Assembly (NCBI GenBank): GCA_046598395.1
Contig: JBKJIQ010000030.1
Coordinates: 1-64,000 of the forward strand
Length of the DNA: 64,000 bases
From: JAENVU01 sp046598395
GTDB taxonomy: Bacteria > Actinomycetota > Acidimicrobiia > IMCC26256 > JAENVU01
Reading direction: 5' to 3'
A program made the translations under genes and the position numbers. Below, piece by piece: positions 40,688 through 49,871 of the stretch. Numbering within the stretch: the first letter of the stretch is position 1; each line of letters opens with the position of its first letter. The notes beneath the pieces are model-generated. The model saw only the letters and a list, made by a program, of their open reading frames with translations, was not told where the DNA came from and did no database searches.

Positions 40688-41611
40688 CTACTTCGGCGCG
40701 CAGGTCTTCGCCGGTGCTGAAACGCCGAGGGCGGTAGCGACGGCAGCCACGTTCTTGGTGTCGGAGAGAACGACGAGGCCCCGAGGCAGCAACAACACCT
40801 GCGCGTTCGGGAGCTGGAGACACACGTTGGCCACCTCGGTGGGAACGTACTTGGTGGGATCCAGCTTGGTGCCTTTGAAACTCTCGATAATGGCCCGTTG
40901 CCCGCCGGTGAGGGTGCATTGCCCGAATGCACCGGGGAGTCCGTCGATGACGTAATGGCGATTGCCGAACATCAGATCGCGGTCTTCGAGCAGGAAGTCG
41001 GTGCAGCCCAGCCCTGCGCTCGCGAGCTTGCCTGCGATATCGGACGTGTGGGCCACAGACTCATCAACCCAACTCTTGCCTTGGGGCCCTGGACAGGGAG
41101 TGAAGAGGAACTTCGCACCCCTGAGCGTGGTGCCCAACTTACGGGCCACGCCTTCGGCGTCGGGTTGGGCTGTCCAGCGCGGGCCGATCGCCCATGCAAT
41201 TCCGGGGAGGACCGCCTTGGCCCGGGCTGCCACCTTGCAGAGCACCCTGCCGTGGGTCTTGGCCCAGTCCAGCGCGGCCGCCTGCGTGGTGAATCCCGCC
41301 AGGTCGACATCGTCGGTCAGGATCTTGCAGCGGCCGATCGCATCAGGGGCCGCGAACTTGTAGACCCGGCGAGAGTTCGCCAAGAACTCGGCCTCGCCGT
41401 AGAGGCCCCAGTCGGCGCATTCGCCCGGCAGTTTCGTCCCGACTTCGGCCACCACATCGGTGAGCGTCTTCGACGCCGCCACGTTCCAATGAGTCTTCGG
41501 GTCCGTGGGCGGACTCGGTTCGGTTTGACCCGCGCTACTCCCCGAGCTCGTACAGGCTGTTGCCAAGAGCGCAAGCGCCACCAGCATCGTCGTCATCGTT
41601 CGCCGGCTCAT
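40688..41611 (-). CDS. Putative lipoprotein of unknown function
   Basis: 307 residues. ATG 41611 has GGAGGATTC directly upstream. MSRRTMTTMLVALALLATAC is a lipoprotein signal (LATAC lipobox) followed by a Ser/Pro-rich spacer. The body holds six or more Cys residues (GECADWGLYG, GRCKIL, RVLCKVA, FTPCPGP, GLGCTDF, GQCTLT, ANVCLQL), suggesting disulfide bonds outside the cell. No family recognised. It is flanked by terminators on both sides and is therefore probably monocistronic. Confidence 0.8.
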   Translation of the reverse strand: MSRRTMTTMLVALALLATACTSSGSSAGQTEPSPPTDPKTHWNVAASKTLTDVVAEVGTKLPGECADWGLYGEAEFLANSRRVYKFAAPDAIGRCKILTDDVDLAGFTTQAAALDWAKTHGRVLCKVAARAKAVLPGIAWAIGPRWTAQPDAEGVARKLGTTLRGAKFLFTPCPGPQGKSWVDESVAHTSDIAGKLASAGLGCTDFLLEDRDLMFGNRHYVIDGLPGAFGQCTLTGGQRAIIESFKGTKLDPTKYVPTEVANVCLQLPNAQVLLLPRGLVVLSDTKNVAAVATALGVSAPAKTCAPK

Positions 41612-41697
41612 GAATCCTCCCGTGTAAGCGACCGAGGTTAGCGGCCGCGTCACCGCCAACCGACGCGGTCTCGCCCGGTTCAGACCGGCTCCGGACG

Positions 41698-41732
41698 CGG
41701 ATGGGCCCGCCCTTGCGGGGCGGGCCCATCCG
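41698..41732 (-). terminator. Hairpin terminator downstream of the secreted protein gene at 41761
   Basis: A 15-bp perfect stem (CGGATGGGCCCGCCC and its complement) with a TTGCG loop, starting 28 bp past the stop. It is one of the strongest hairpins in the window. Confidence 0.85.
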
Positions 41733-41760
41733 ATGGTGCTGTGCGGTAGTACTTGGAGTC

Positions 41761-42570
41761 TTAGACCCCGACGTAGGTGAACGTCAGCCCGGAAGCCGGG
41801 TTGCCCAGCAACGACAGACCGTCGCCGACCTGGACCTGGGTGATGGATGCGTTTCCGGCAATGCCGTCGGTGCAACCCAGCGGGTTACCCGTGAGGATGT
41901 CCAGTCCGTATCCGTTGTAGCCAAACGGGCGGGAACCGACTGGCAGACCCGGACCGACCGGTGAGATCGGGCCGAACTTGCTGACCGGGTCCTCGTACAG
42001 CGTTCCACTGACGGTGGCGCCAACACTTGGCCCCTTGGCAATGAGACCGGTGATCTCGATCACGTCGAGACTTCCCGGCACAAAACCCTTGATCGTGAGG
42101 TAGGCCTGGATCTGCCATGGCTTGAGCAGACCATCAAGTTGGCTCATGGTGATCGTCTCTTTGCCGGTGAGGGCAAACCGGTTGGCGTAGGTAGCGTCAG
42201 CCGCAATCGCAGCGGGGTTACTCGCACAGCCACTCACACCCGTGAGCTTCGAGGCGCTCGCCTTCGGGGTCAGAATGCCGGGAACCGGTCCACCGAGGTT
42301 GTTGAACGGAACCAAAAGGCCCGCACAGTAACCACCGAGCTTCGCGCCGACAGGAGCACCGGTGCTGAAGTCGCTCATCAGCGCCGTGGTCACGACGACC
42401 GGGTTGGTCTGGTCACCCAGGCCCGGAACCAGCTTGCCGAGCGAAACAGAGCCAGTACAGCCCCCAGCCGGCGTATCAACGGCGTTTGCTGCGGGCGCCG
42501 CGAATGCGACCATGCCCCCGGCAACCGCCAGCGCACTGAAGGCGCCGATTGCTCGTGTCTTGAAGTTCAC
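41761..42570 (-). CDS. Secreted protein of unknown function
   Basis: 269 residues from GTG 42570 with GGAGGAGA 9 nt upstream. Signal peptide: VNFKTRAIGAFSALAVAGGM...APAANA|VD. The mature protein contains four spaced Cys (GGCTGS, GGYCAGLL, SGCASNP, PLGCTDG) and beta-rich Gly/Thr/Val sequence such as IKGFVPGSLDVIEITGLIAK. I do not recognise a family; an exported structural or binding protein is plausible. It is flanked by a strong terminator and a long leader region. Confidence 0.78.
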   Translation of the reverse strand: MNFKTRAIGAFSALAVAGGMVAFAAPAANAVDTPAGGCTGSVSLGKLVPGLGDQTNPVVVTTALMSDFSTGAPVGAKLGGYCAGLLVPFNNLGGPVPGILTPKASASKLTGVSGCASNPAAIAADATYANRFALTGKETITMSQLDGLLKPWQIQAYLTIKGFVPGSLDVIEITGLIAKGPSVGATVSGTLYEDPVSKFGPISPVGPGLPVGSRPFGYNGYGLDILTGNPLGCTDGIAGNASITQVQVGDGLSLLGNPASGLTFTYVGV

Positions 42571-42941
42571 GTGTATGTCTCCTCCGTTGAGTGTGAATCG
42601 TTGTTTCGGGTGGGCAGACCGCACGCCCATCGCCACGTCAGCGGAGGTCCAGCAACGAGCAGGAGTTGTTGACAACACAGCCCCCCAGCGCTCATCCCGC
42701 ACTTCCCCCCAGTCGTCCCGGTGCCAGCGCTTCCGAACAGTTCCGAAGAAAGCACACTGATCCCGAGTCGGTCTAGACGAGAGTCTGTACCCGCCGACAC
42801 CCCGTGTCAAGCGTCAAAACCGCGCAGCGTGGTCTTTCCGGCAATCGGCCACAACCGTGCGCTCCAACCGTGCACTTCTCTCCCGGATACGCCGCGGCGC
42901 GGTTTCCGAACCGAAATACCGTTCCACCATGAATTCGGCGG
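42571..42941. other. 371-bp gene-free interval
   Basis: I see no gene here. It holds the promoter and leader of the secreted-protein gene (41761) and the 3' flank of the lipoprotein gene (42942). Small symmetric elements are TGTTG-a-CAACA (42667-42677), a direct repeat TTCCGAA-cag-TTCCGAA (42731-42747), CGCCGCGGCG (42890-42899) and CGGTT-tccg-AACCG (42900-42913). The last two may terminate the lipoprotein transcript. Confidence 0.5.
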
Positions 42942-44216
42942 TCATTTCCCGAGCGATTCGAAGGTGAGGCACGACCACGGCGATCCGCGCAGATCCAGGA
43001 CCTGGCCGAGGCCGGACGTCTCACCGTCGGCTCCCACATCGGAGGGGCTGGTCACGGAACCGGGACCGCAGGCCAGCTTCGAACCGTTGGGCATCGTCAC
43101 CTCCACATAGCCCGCGATCGGCGACGCCGGCCCCGCGTAGATCGCGAGACCACCGAGGTCGGGCGCGAGCGGTTGCGTCCTACCGTCGGCCAGGGTGAGC
43201 TGGGCGGTCGCGCCGGCTGGAAGCAGAACCCCGATCATTTCGAACACGCTCCGCGCGCTGGCGTCGACCACGAACTGGACCTGATCGGTCGAATCATCCG
43301 ACGCGGTGGCGGCAGGCACGCACCGATGGCCATCGGCACCCGCACCGGCCACCGCGTCGAACGCCGGTGTGGCCTCCACACGCCAACACGTTCCCCCGGC
43401 GGAGGACGGGGACCGGAACACTCGATACGAGACGCCCGCCGCCTCGCCGCTCGCCACCGGCGCGAAATCACCGGCAGGGGTCACGACCGCGGCGGTAGAC
43501 ACGATCTGGCCGGGACTCGGCGCGCGCACCGCGGGCGCCGCGCTCCGCGGGGCCAGGTCGTAGCGGGCCGAGACGCCGAACGCGTTGGTGAACTCCACGC
43601 GTACCAGAGCATCGCCCGCGGTCCAGAGCGAGAGCGCTTTCAGGCCGAGACCGACCGTGCCCGCGTTCATCGCCTTCACTCCCGTGGCCCGCTGGGAACC
43701 AATGCGGGTCTTGCCGAGATCGGTCCACTGCGGATTGGTGAGCGCCAGTTGCTGCAACAGGAATTGGGGAACGTACGCACCGACGATCAGGGCCCCGAAC
43801 CCACTGCCGTCACCCGGCAACGGGAGCCATCCCCCAGCGCCACTTGGGTCCACGAGCACTGCGTTCAGTCCGCCGGTCGATGACCCAGCAATCACTGCCC
43901 GCCGCAGATAGGCGTTGGCACCCACAATGCGGAGCTCCGCCCGGCCCGCTTGGTCGACTTGAAAAACTGGGATCCGCACCAGCCCGAGCTTCGCCGGGGT
44001 GTCGAACGCACCGGACACGATCCCTCGCTGTCGACCGAACTTCGCCTTCCCGGTGAGCGCATACGGGCCCCGGCCGCCGAGATCGGACTGGAGCGCCTTG
44101 ATATCAAGCGTTCGGCCCCGTGGCGGCGATGACGAACTTTCGGAGTTGCAGCCACCAAGGACAAGCGCGGCGATCGTCAGGGCCGTGACCATGACGACTT
44201 TCGGAGAGGTCAACAT
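42942..44216 (-). CDS. Large putative lipoprotein
   Basis: 424 residues from ATG 44216. MLTSPKVVMVTALTIAALVL then GGCNSESS gives a lipobox (LGGC). The first half resembles LppX/LprG-type lipid-binding lipoproteins in outline (ALTGKAKFGRQRGIVSGAFDT, YLRRAVIAGSS, VDPSGAGGWLPL), with a later Cys-containing domain (GGTCWRVEATPAF, GHRCVPAA, SKLACGPGS, PWSCLTFES). The LppX/LprG comparison is tentative. It is divergent from the ABC exporter genes, with about 170 bp between starts. Confidence 0.75.
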   Translation of the reverse strand: MLTSPKVVMVTALTIAALVLGGCNSESSSSPPRGRTLDIKALQSDLGGRGPYALTGKAKFGRQRGIVSGAFDTPAKLGLVRIPVFQVDQAGRAELRIVGANAYLRRAVIAGSSTGGLNAVLVDPSGAGGWLPLPGDGSGFGALIVGAYVPQFLLQQLALTNPQWTDLGKTRIGSQRATGVKAMNAGTVGLGLKALSLWTAGDALVRVEFTNAFGVSARYDLAPRSAAPAVRAPSPGQIVSTAAVVTPAGDFAPVASGEAAGVSYRVFRSPSSAGGTCWRVEATPAFDAVAGAGADGHRCVPAATASDDSTDQVQFVVDASARSVFEMIGVLLPAGATAQLTLADGRTQPLAPDLGGLAIYAGPASPIAGYVEVTMPNGSKLACGPGSVTSPSDVGADGETSGLGQVLDLRGSPWSCLTFESLGK

Positions 44217-44385
44217 GGCGAGAATCTTCGCGCGCGCGCCGGTGCGCGGCGACGTCGCCAACTCCTTTGGTGGCGAACCCGACGGTTCCGGCCCGCCACT
44301 GAGCCCATGTAGTATCCGGCGCCCTGCCGGCGCCCCGGACCCACGCCGGGCCACGGAAAACAGGACTCGACGAGGATCGCATCAG

Positions 44386-45234
44386 TTGACTGCACCGCTT
44401 GCCGACGCACCGCCTCCTGAAATCCGATATCGCCGGGGGCTCAATTTCCGCCGATCGCTGCGGGCGCTGTGGGCCTCTCGCCACGTGGTGTTGAACCTCG
44501 GGATCCGCGAGATTCGCGTCCGCTACAACCAAGCCGTCTTGGGCTTCGCGTGGGCGCTGCTCACGCCGGTGGTGCTCATGATCGTGTTCAGCGTATTCAT
44601 CAAGAACGCGGCGGGCATCAACGTGAACACGCACGGAACGTCGTATCCGGTGTTCCTCTATACCGGCCTCCTCGCCTGGACATTCTTCTCGAGCGCGGTC
44701 TCATCGGCGGGTGGGATCCTCGTGTCGAACCCGCTGCTCAACAAGGTCTACGCACCTCGCGAGGTCTTTCCCCTCGCGACGATCGGCACCTCCGCGGTGG
44801 ATGCCTGCGCGGCCACCGCGGTGCTCGGTGTGCTCTTCGTGATCTTCGGCGATTGGCCGCAACTCACCAGCCTCTGGGCGCCGGTGCTGATCCTCGTCCT
44901 CGTGGCCTTCACGGTGGGGGTAGGCCTCACATTTGCGGCGCTTACCGTGTATCTACGCGACCTACGTCAGGCGCTGCCACTGATGCTCCAGGTTGGACTC
45001 TTCGTGACGCCGGTGATCTATGGCATGAACAAGATCCCCGAGGCATGGCGCCCGCTCTACGTCTTCCTCGACCCGGTGGCAATGGTCATCACCGAACTCC
45101 GTCGTACCGTGCTGTGGGGCCAGGCGCCGAACTTCACCTACCTCGGTCTCGCATCGCTCTCGGCCGCGATCACGTTGGTGGTTGGCTACGGACTGTTCAA
45201 GCGCCTCGAGACCGGGTTCGCCGATGTCAGTTGA
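44386..45234 (+). CDS. ABC-2 type polysaccharide exporter permease (Wzm-like)
   Basis: 282 residues from TTG 44386 (GAGGA upstream). NLGIREIRVRYNQAVLGFAW is the signature entry to the transmembrane domain of Wzm/TagG/RfbA-type exporters, followed by about six membrane segments (LLTPVVLMIVFSVFI, GLLAWTFFSSAVSSAGGILV, DACAATAVLGVLFVIFG and so on) and NPLLNKVYAPREVFPLA. With the next gene it should export a lipid-linked glycan. It overlaps the ATPase gene by 11 bp. No start codon closer to the homologous region was better. Confidence 0.92.
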   Translation: MTAPLADAPPPEIRYRRGLNFRRSLRALWASRHVVLNLGIREIRVRYNQAVLGFAWALLTPVVLMIVFSVFIKNAAGINVNTHGTSYPVFLYTGLLAWTFFSSAVSSAGGILVSNPLLNKVYAPREVFPLATIGTSAVDACAATAVLGVLFVIFGDWPQLTSLWAPVLILVLVAFTVGVGLTFAALTVYLRDLRQALPLMLQVGLFVTPVIYGMNKIPEAWRPLYVFLDPVAMVITELRRTVLWGQAPNFTYLGLASLSAAITLVVGYGLFKRLETGFADVS

Positions 45235-46447
45235 CGGCAGCGTTCACGTCGACCAGGTCTGGAAGCGATTCCGGCGCGACCGCGGGCGCCGCCTGCTCCG
45301 GGACCATCTCGCTCGCGCCACCCAGCGAGGAAGATCCGACACCACCGATCCATGGCGATGGGTCCTGCGCGACATCTGCTTCGACGTTGAGCCCGGCGAA
45401 AGCATGGCGATCGTCGGTGCCAACGGTTCCGGCAAATCGACCCTGCTCAAGATCATTGCCGGGGTCATGTTCCCGCACTCGGGCAGCGTGGAAACGAACG
45501 GACGCATCGGTGCGCTCCTCGAGGTGATGTCGGGGATTCACCCCGACCTCACCGGCCGCGAAAACGTGCTCGTCTACGCGTCGCTCCTCGGGCTCTCACG
45601 CAAGCAGGTCGCCGAGAAGTTCGACGAGATCGTCGACTTCGCGGAAATCGAGAACGCGATCGAGCGCCAAGTGAAGTTCTATTCGAGCGGCATGAAGATG
45701 CGCATCGGATTTGCGATCGCCGCATTTCTCCAGCCGAGCATCTTGATCGTCGATGAGGTCCTGGCGGTGGGCGACGCGTCGTTCCAGCAGAAGTGCCTGA
45801 ACCGAATGCGCGAAGTGTTGACTTCGGGCACCACACTGCTCCTCGTCTCCCACGACCTCGCCGCAGTGGCGGCCACCGCGCAGCGCGGGATCTGGCTCGA
45901 GGATTCGCGGGTGCGCGCCGCCGGCCCGGTGGCCGACGTGCTGAGCCAATACCGAACCGCGATAGAAGAAAAAGCCGAAGCCAACTCGGGCGTCGCCGGG
46001 AAGATCCAGATATCGAATGTACGAGTCACCGGTCCCACGAGCAGTCTCGTGTCTACCAACGAGCCGTGTCGGGTGAGCCTCGACGTGCATACCGACGATC
46101 CCTACAACGCGAACCTGTACATCGGCGTCACCGAGGGCGCACCCACGCCGATCTTTGCGGTACGCCGCGAGGTCACGCTCGAGCCGGGGGTGACCACGCT
46201 CACGCTCGACATGCCCCGCCTGCCACTGCCTGCGGGTAAGTACTTCCTGTGGTGCGGGGCGTACAAGGTGATGACGCGCATCGAGCTATCGCCGTGGCAT
46301 CCGATTGCGTCGCTGCCCGTGGTGGGCACCCATCGCCTCGACCCCACGCCCGGCTCCATCGTGCGCCTCTCGCCCGTGTTCGTCGAGTCGCGTTGGACCG
46401 TGGAACGCGGCGATCCGCGCGACGCAGCATCCCTGGATCCGAGCTAA
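45224..46447 (+). CDS. ABC polysaccharide exporter ATPase with C-terminal domain (Wzt-like)
   Basis: 407 residues from ATG 45224. Walker A is GANGSGKS (65-72), the signature is YSSGMKMRIGFAIA (from 153) and Walker B is ILIVDEVLAVGD (173-184). SGIHPDLTGRENV is typical of the Wzt/TagH family. Residues about 255-407 form an added beta-sandwich (VSLDVHTDDPYNANLYIGVT), like the carbohydrate-binding Wzt C-terminal domain that recognises a capped glycan end. This suggests a chain-terminating modification, and methyltransferases and sulfotransferase-like genes follow downstream. Confidence 0.93.
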   Translation: MSVDGSVHVDQVWKRFRRDRGRRLLRDHLARATQRGRSDTTDPWRWVLRDICFDVEPGESMAIVGANGSGKSTLLKIIAGVMFPHSGSVETNGRIGALLEVMSGIHPDLTGRENVLVYASLLGLSRKQVAEKFDEIVDFAEIENAIERQVKFYSSGMKMRIGFAIAAFLQPSILIVDEVLAVGDASFQQKCLNRMREVLTSGTTLLLVSHDLAAVAATAQRGIWLEDSRVRAAGPVADVLSQYRTAIEEKAEANSGVAGKIQISNVRVTGPTSSLVSTNEPCRVSLDVHTDDPYNANLYIGVTEGAPTPIFAVRREVTLEPGVTTLTLDMPRLPLPAGKYFLWCGAYKVMTRIELSPWHPIASLPVVGTHRLDPTPGSIVRLSPVFVESRWTVERGDPRDAASLDPS

Positions 46448-46487
46448 CCGCAGCGCAAGCCACCGCACGAGCGAAGCGCACGCCTGC

Positions 46488-47483
46488 TCAGAAAAGTTCG
46501 ATGTCGCCGAGGGTGAGATCCCACCGCGATGGCACCGCTCCGGCATTGACGGGCTTGCACGTGAGTATCGGTCCGACCCGTGGGAGCCGCACCATTCCAC
46601 CGGGCCACCACTCCCCGCCGCCGAGTCCGAGCACATAGTCCGCATCGGCGGCGCGGGCGACGGCGCGCACGAGGCTCGCCGCCGTCGACCGGTCACCCGC
46701 ACGGGTGAGGAGTGCGACCAACGCGGCCTCGCGGGCGGTTCCCCGTTCACGAATCCGGAAGATCGCCAAACCGTCGCGCAGTCCGGCAGCCGCCGGGATC
46801 GCGCGGTACCCGAGAAGCGGGGTTCCGAATCGCCACCTGAGGAACTCCGGGCTCATCCGGGTGGCCAGTCCGGCTCCGGGCGCTCGGGCATCAAGCAGCG
46901 ATCTGACGCCGGCTGCATCGGCCAGCGCGTCGACCACGTCGATACCGGCGTTGCTCGGGGTCGACCACCGCTGTGCCGGGACCCTTGCCTTCGCGATGCG
47001 AGCGACGCGGGTCCAACGAGTTGGGCGCACGACGGTGGGGAGTTGCCCCACGAGTTGCCACCCCATCTTGAGATATCCCGGGCGGCTCTGATCATTCGGC
47101 GTGTTGAACACGAACGCCACGCCCTCGGCCGCGAGTTCATCGAGCGCGTGCAACGTGAGCTTCGTGAAGATGCCGCGACCTTGATAGTCGGGATGGGTCG
47201 CGGTATCCACCGCCCGCACCGCCCGCACGACCCGGTCACCATCGAGGAATTCCCAGCGCATCAAGGTCCGGAACCCCGCGATGCGGTCGCCTTCGCACGC
47301 GAGCCAGGCCGGGGAGGGACCGAATACGTTCTCGATGTGCTTCCAGGCGAACAGCGCCTCGTACCGATCATCCACCTCACGACCGAGGGAGACGCGCAGC
47401 AGCTCAAGGATCGCGCCACGATCGGAATCGGTGGCACGCCGGTAGTCGAGGGGCTCGCGAGCGTCAGCCACCGAGCACGTCAT
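46488..47483 (-). CDS. GNAT-family acetyltransferase
   Basis: 331 residues. The N-terminal GNAT domain has YRRATDSDRGAILELLRVSL and the acetyl-CoA motif VDTATHPDYQGRGIFTKLTL, then FVFNTPNDQSRPGYLKMGWQ. A C-terminal half (FLRWRFGTPLLGYRAIPA) resembles Eis-like or polysaccharide-associated GNAT proteins. The start is ATG 47483 (20-bp overlap with the upstream GT4 gene); GTG 47471 is possible. It may acylate an amino sugar of the exported glycan. Confidence 0.82.
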   Translation of the reverse strand: MTCSVADAREPLDYRRATDSDRGAILELLRVSLGREVDDRYEALFAWKHIENVFGPSPAWLACEGDRIAGFRTLMRWEFLDGDRVVRAVRAVDTATHPDYQGRGIFTKLTLHALDELAAEGVAFVFNTPNDQSRPGYLKMGWQLVGQLPTVVRPTRWTRVARIAKARVPAQRWSTPSNAGIDVVDALADAAGVRSLLDARAPGAGLATRMSPEFLRWRFGTPLLGYRAIPAAAGLRDGLAIFRIRERGTAREAALVALLTRAGDRSTAASLVRAVARAADADYVLGLGGGEWWPGGMVRLPRVGPILTCKPVNAGAVPSRWDLTLGDIELF

Positions 47484-48612
47484 TCGGGACCACGGATCGA
47501 TACACGGCCTCGAGCCGGGCCACCGTGCGCCGAATATCAAACTGCGGAGCGCTCGCGGCTGCAGCCTCACTGAGCCGCGCTCGCCGCGCCGGATCCACGA
47601 CCAAGGCCGCGATCGCGTCGGCGAGCGCCGCGGGGTCACGCGGTGGGACAAGCAATCCGTTCACATCGTTCGAGATTGCTTCGGATACGCCACCCACATC
47701 CGTGGCCACCACGGGGAGCCCAATCGCCAGTGCTTCCATCAGCGCGACCGGGAGCCCTTCGTTGTTCGACGCCAGCACGAAGCCGTGGCATGCACTCATC
47801 ACCCGAATCGCGTCGGGGCGCTCGCCCAAGATCGTGACGGTCGACTTCAGGCCGAGACGCGCGTGCTCCGCCCGGATCTCGGCGTCGAGTGGGCCCTGAC
47901 CCACGATCAGGAAGCGCACCGGGACCCCACGATCGAGGAGCAGGCGCGCCGCGGCCAACAGGTTCGGGTAGTCCTTCTGGGCGCGGAAGTTCGCGACGGT
48001 TCCGAACACCACCTCGTGGGCGGTGAGTCCGAGCTCACGCCGCGCGCCATCGCGATCTGCCTGCGCCCGGGCCGCCCCGAGATCAATGCCGTGGACCAGC
48101 ACTTCCGCGCGGGCTTGGAGGTGTGCGGGCAGGGTGGAGTGAGCTTGACGCGACACGGAAATGTCGGCCGCGTCGAGCCGCATCGTGACACCGTTCAACA
48201 CGCGGGTCGGACGCGCAAAGCTCCCCCACGTGTTGTGCAGGGTGTACATCGATCGCGGGCGCACCCGAGCGGGCAGCGTCCGCGTGACCAGACGACCGAT
48301 ACCCGCGGGGTACGGCGAGTGCGCGTGAAGCACATCCACCGGATGTTCTCGCAAGAGGCGCCGCAGCCGAGTGGCCCACCGAACGTCTCGCTCATCGCGA
48401 ACATCGAGGCAGGTGGTCGCCACGCCCAGTGCCTCGAGTTCGGGCGCCAACTGCTGTTTCCACGGCAGCAGATAGGCGCACGAAATCTCGAACGCCGTGC
48501 GATCGTGATGCCCGGCCGCGGCCACGAGCAGTCGTTCCGCGCCACCCGGTCCGAGACCCTTCACCAACCACAGCACCCGCATTGGGCGCGAGGACGCGGG
48601 CGCCGCGCTCAC
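47464..48612 (-). CDS. GT4-family glycosyltransferase
   Basis: 382 residues, GT-B fold. The N-terminal domain starts RVLWLVKGLGPGGAERLLVA, with DVLHAHSPYPAGIG. The C-terminal domain has VFGTVANFRAQKDYPNLLAA, ILGERPDAIRVM and the donor-binding EGLPVALMEALAIGLPVVAT. It transfers a sugar from a nucleotide or lipid donor; specificity is unknown. Starts with GTG 48612 (ATG 48582 also possible). It is co-oriented with the GNAT gene and divergent from the next GT4. Confidence 0.92.
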   Translation of the reverse strand: MSAAPASSRPMRVLWLVKGLGPGGAERLLVAAAGHHDRTAFEISCAYLLPWKQQLAPELEALGVATTCLDVRDERDVRWATRLRRLLREHPVDVLHAHSPYPAGIGRLVTRTLPARVRPRSMYTLHNTWGSFARPTRVLNGVTMRLDAADISVSRQAHSTLPAHLQARAEVLVHGIDLGAARAQADRDGARRELGLTAHEVVFGTVANFRAQKDYPNLLAAARLLLDRGVPVRFLIVGQGPLDAEIRAEHARLGLKSTVTILGERPDAIRVMSACHGFVLASNNEGLPVALMEALAIGLPVVATDVGGVSEAISNDVNGLLVPPRDPAALADAIAALVVDPARRARLSEAAAASAPQFDIRRTVARLEAVYRSVVPNDVLGG

Positions 48613-48733
48613 GGAGCCGCGCGCTGGAACGCAAGGTCATATGTAGAATCCTGAGCCACGCGCCCAAACCTGTCGTATGAGGGACGCCAGAATACCCGCC
48701 CACTCGCGCACTCATGCGCGCAGTCAACCCTGG

Positions 48734-49870
48734 ATGTCGACGCCCATGAAGTTCATGTTCGTCTCGAATGACACCCGGGGAGGATCGAGTGTGAGCCAGC
48801 GTCAACTCGCTCGCCGGCTCACCACGCGGGGCCACCAGGTGGAGATCCTCGCCGCCGCCGTCGATAGCCGCGTGATACGCCCTTTCTACGACCGACAGGT
48901 TGACCTGTCCACGAGGCTGCGCGAGAGCCGCGTGCGTCCGGCGCTGCTCGCGTTTCAGCGGCCCCTGGGCCGGCGGCTCCACCGCCTGGACACCCCGGAT
49001 CACCCCACGTGGGTGTGCGCGGTTCCCGAGAACGGATTCCGCGTACTTCGCCAGCGCTTCGAACCCGACGTGGTCGTCGCCAGCAGTATCGATCGGGTCT
49101 CGTGGCGGCGGGTGCGCGCCCAGGTACAAGCCCACGGGATTCCCAGCGTCCTCTACTTGCGTGAAGCATCAGCGAAAGGCCATCTCACAGTGACCGGCGC
49201 GCCGCCGGACCTCTTGCTCGCCAACGCCGAAAGCCTCGCCCTCGAGGCACGAGCTGCCGGGTACACCTGCACCGTGGTGCCATCGATTGTTGAACTTGAT
49301 CGCTCGACCACGAAGACCACCCGCGCCGCAGTGGTCCTGGTGAATCCGATCGAGATGCTCGGCGGCGATCGGGTCTGGGCGCTCGCCGCCGCCCGGCCGG
49401 ACATTCCCTTCATCCTGCGCGAGTCCAACATGATGAGCGAAGCAGAACTCGCGACGATCGCAATTCAGCTGGACGCCCATCCAAACGTGACGGTGCAGCC
49501 GTACACCACCTCCCCTGCAGAGCTCTACCAGCAGGCGCGCATCCTGCTCGTACCCCATCGGGTCGACAACCGGCCGCGCGTCGTTCTCGAAGCGCAGTCA
49601 AACGGCATCCCGGTGCTCGCCACGTCCTTCCCCGGTCTGATCGAAGCGGTCGGGCGTGGCGGTGTCCTGGTCGACAACGACGCCAAACCCTCGGAATGGA
49701 TAGAGGCGCTCTCACACATGTGGGACGACCCCGTGGGTTACGACGCGCTGGTTGACGCAGCCCGGTTGCACGCGAGCCGCGACGACGTCACTCCGGACCG
49801 GATCCTCGAACTCTTTGAGACGCTCGTCGGCGACCTCGTCGCCGAATCTGCGCCCACGCGTGGGGACTGA
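48734..49870 (+). CDS. GT4-like glycosyltransferase
   Basis: 378 residues from ATG 48734 (ATG 48746 possible). MKFMFVSNDTRGGSSVSQRQ opens a GT-B fold. The middle part VVVASSIDRVSWRRV and LLLANAESLAL and the C-terminal YQQARILLVPHRVDNRPRVV with LEAQSNGIPVLATSFPG fit GT4 donor-site motifs. It ends 1 bp from the stop of the convergent sulfotransferase gene. Confidence 0.85.
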   Translation: MSTPMKFMFVSNDTRGGSSVSQRQLARRLTTRGHQVEILAAAVDSRVIRPFYDRQVDLSTRLRESRVRPALLAFQRPLGRRLHRLDTPDHPTWVCAVPENGFRVLRQRFEPDVVVASSIDRVSWRRVRAQVQAHGIPSVLYLREASAKGHLTVTGAPPDLLLANAESLALEARAAGYTCTVVPSIVELDRSTTKTTRAAVVLVNPIEMLGGDRVWALAAARPDIPFILRESNMMSEAELATIAIQLDAHPNVTVQPYTTSPAELYQQARILLVPHRVDNRPRVVLEAQSNGIPVLATSFPGLIEAVGRGGVLVDNDAKPSEWIEALSHMWDDPVGYDALVDAARLHASRDDVTPDRILELFETLVGDLVAESAPTRGD

Positions 49871-49871
49871 G

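Noticed and set aside
42571..42941. Promoter TTGACA at 42669
   Set aside because: The hexamer points to the plus strand, where no gene follows, and no -10 box is at the right distance on either strand.
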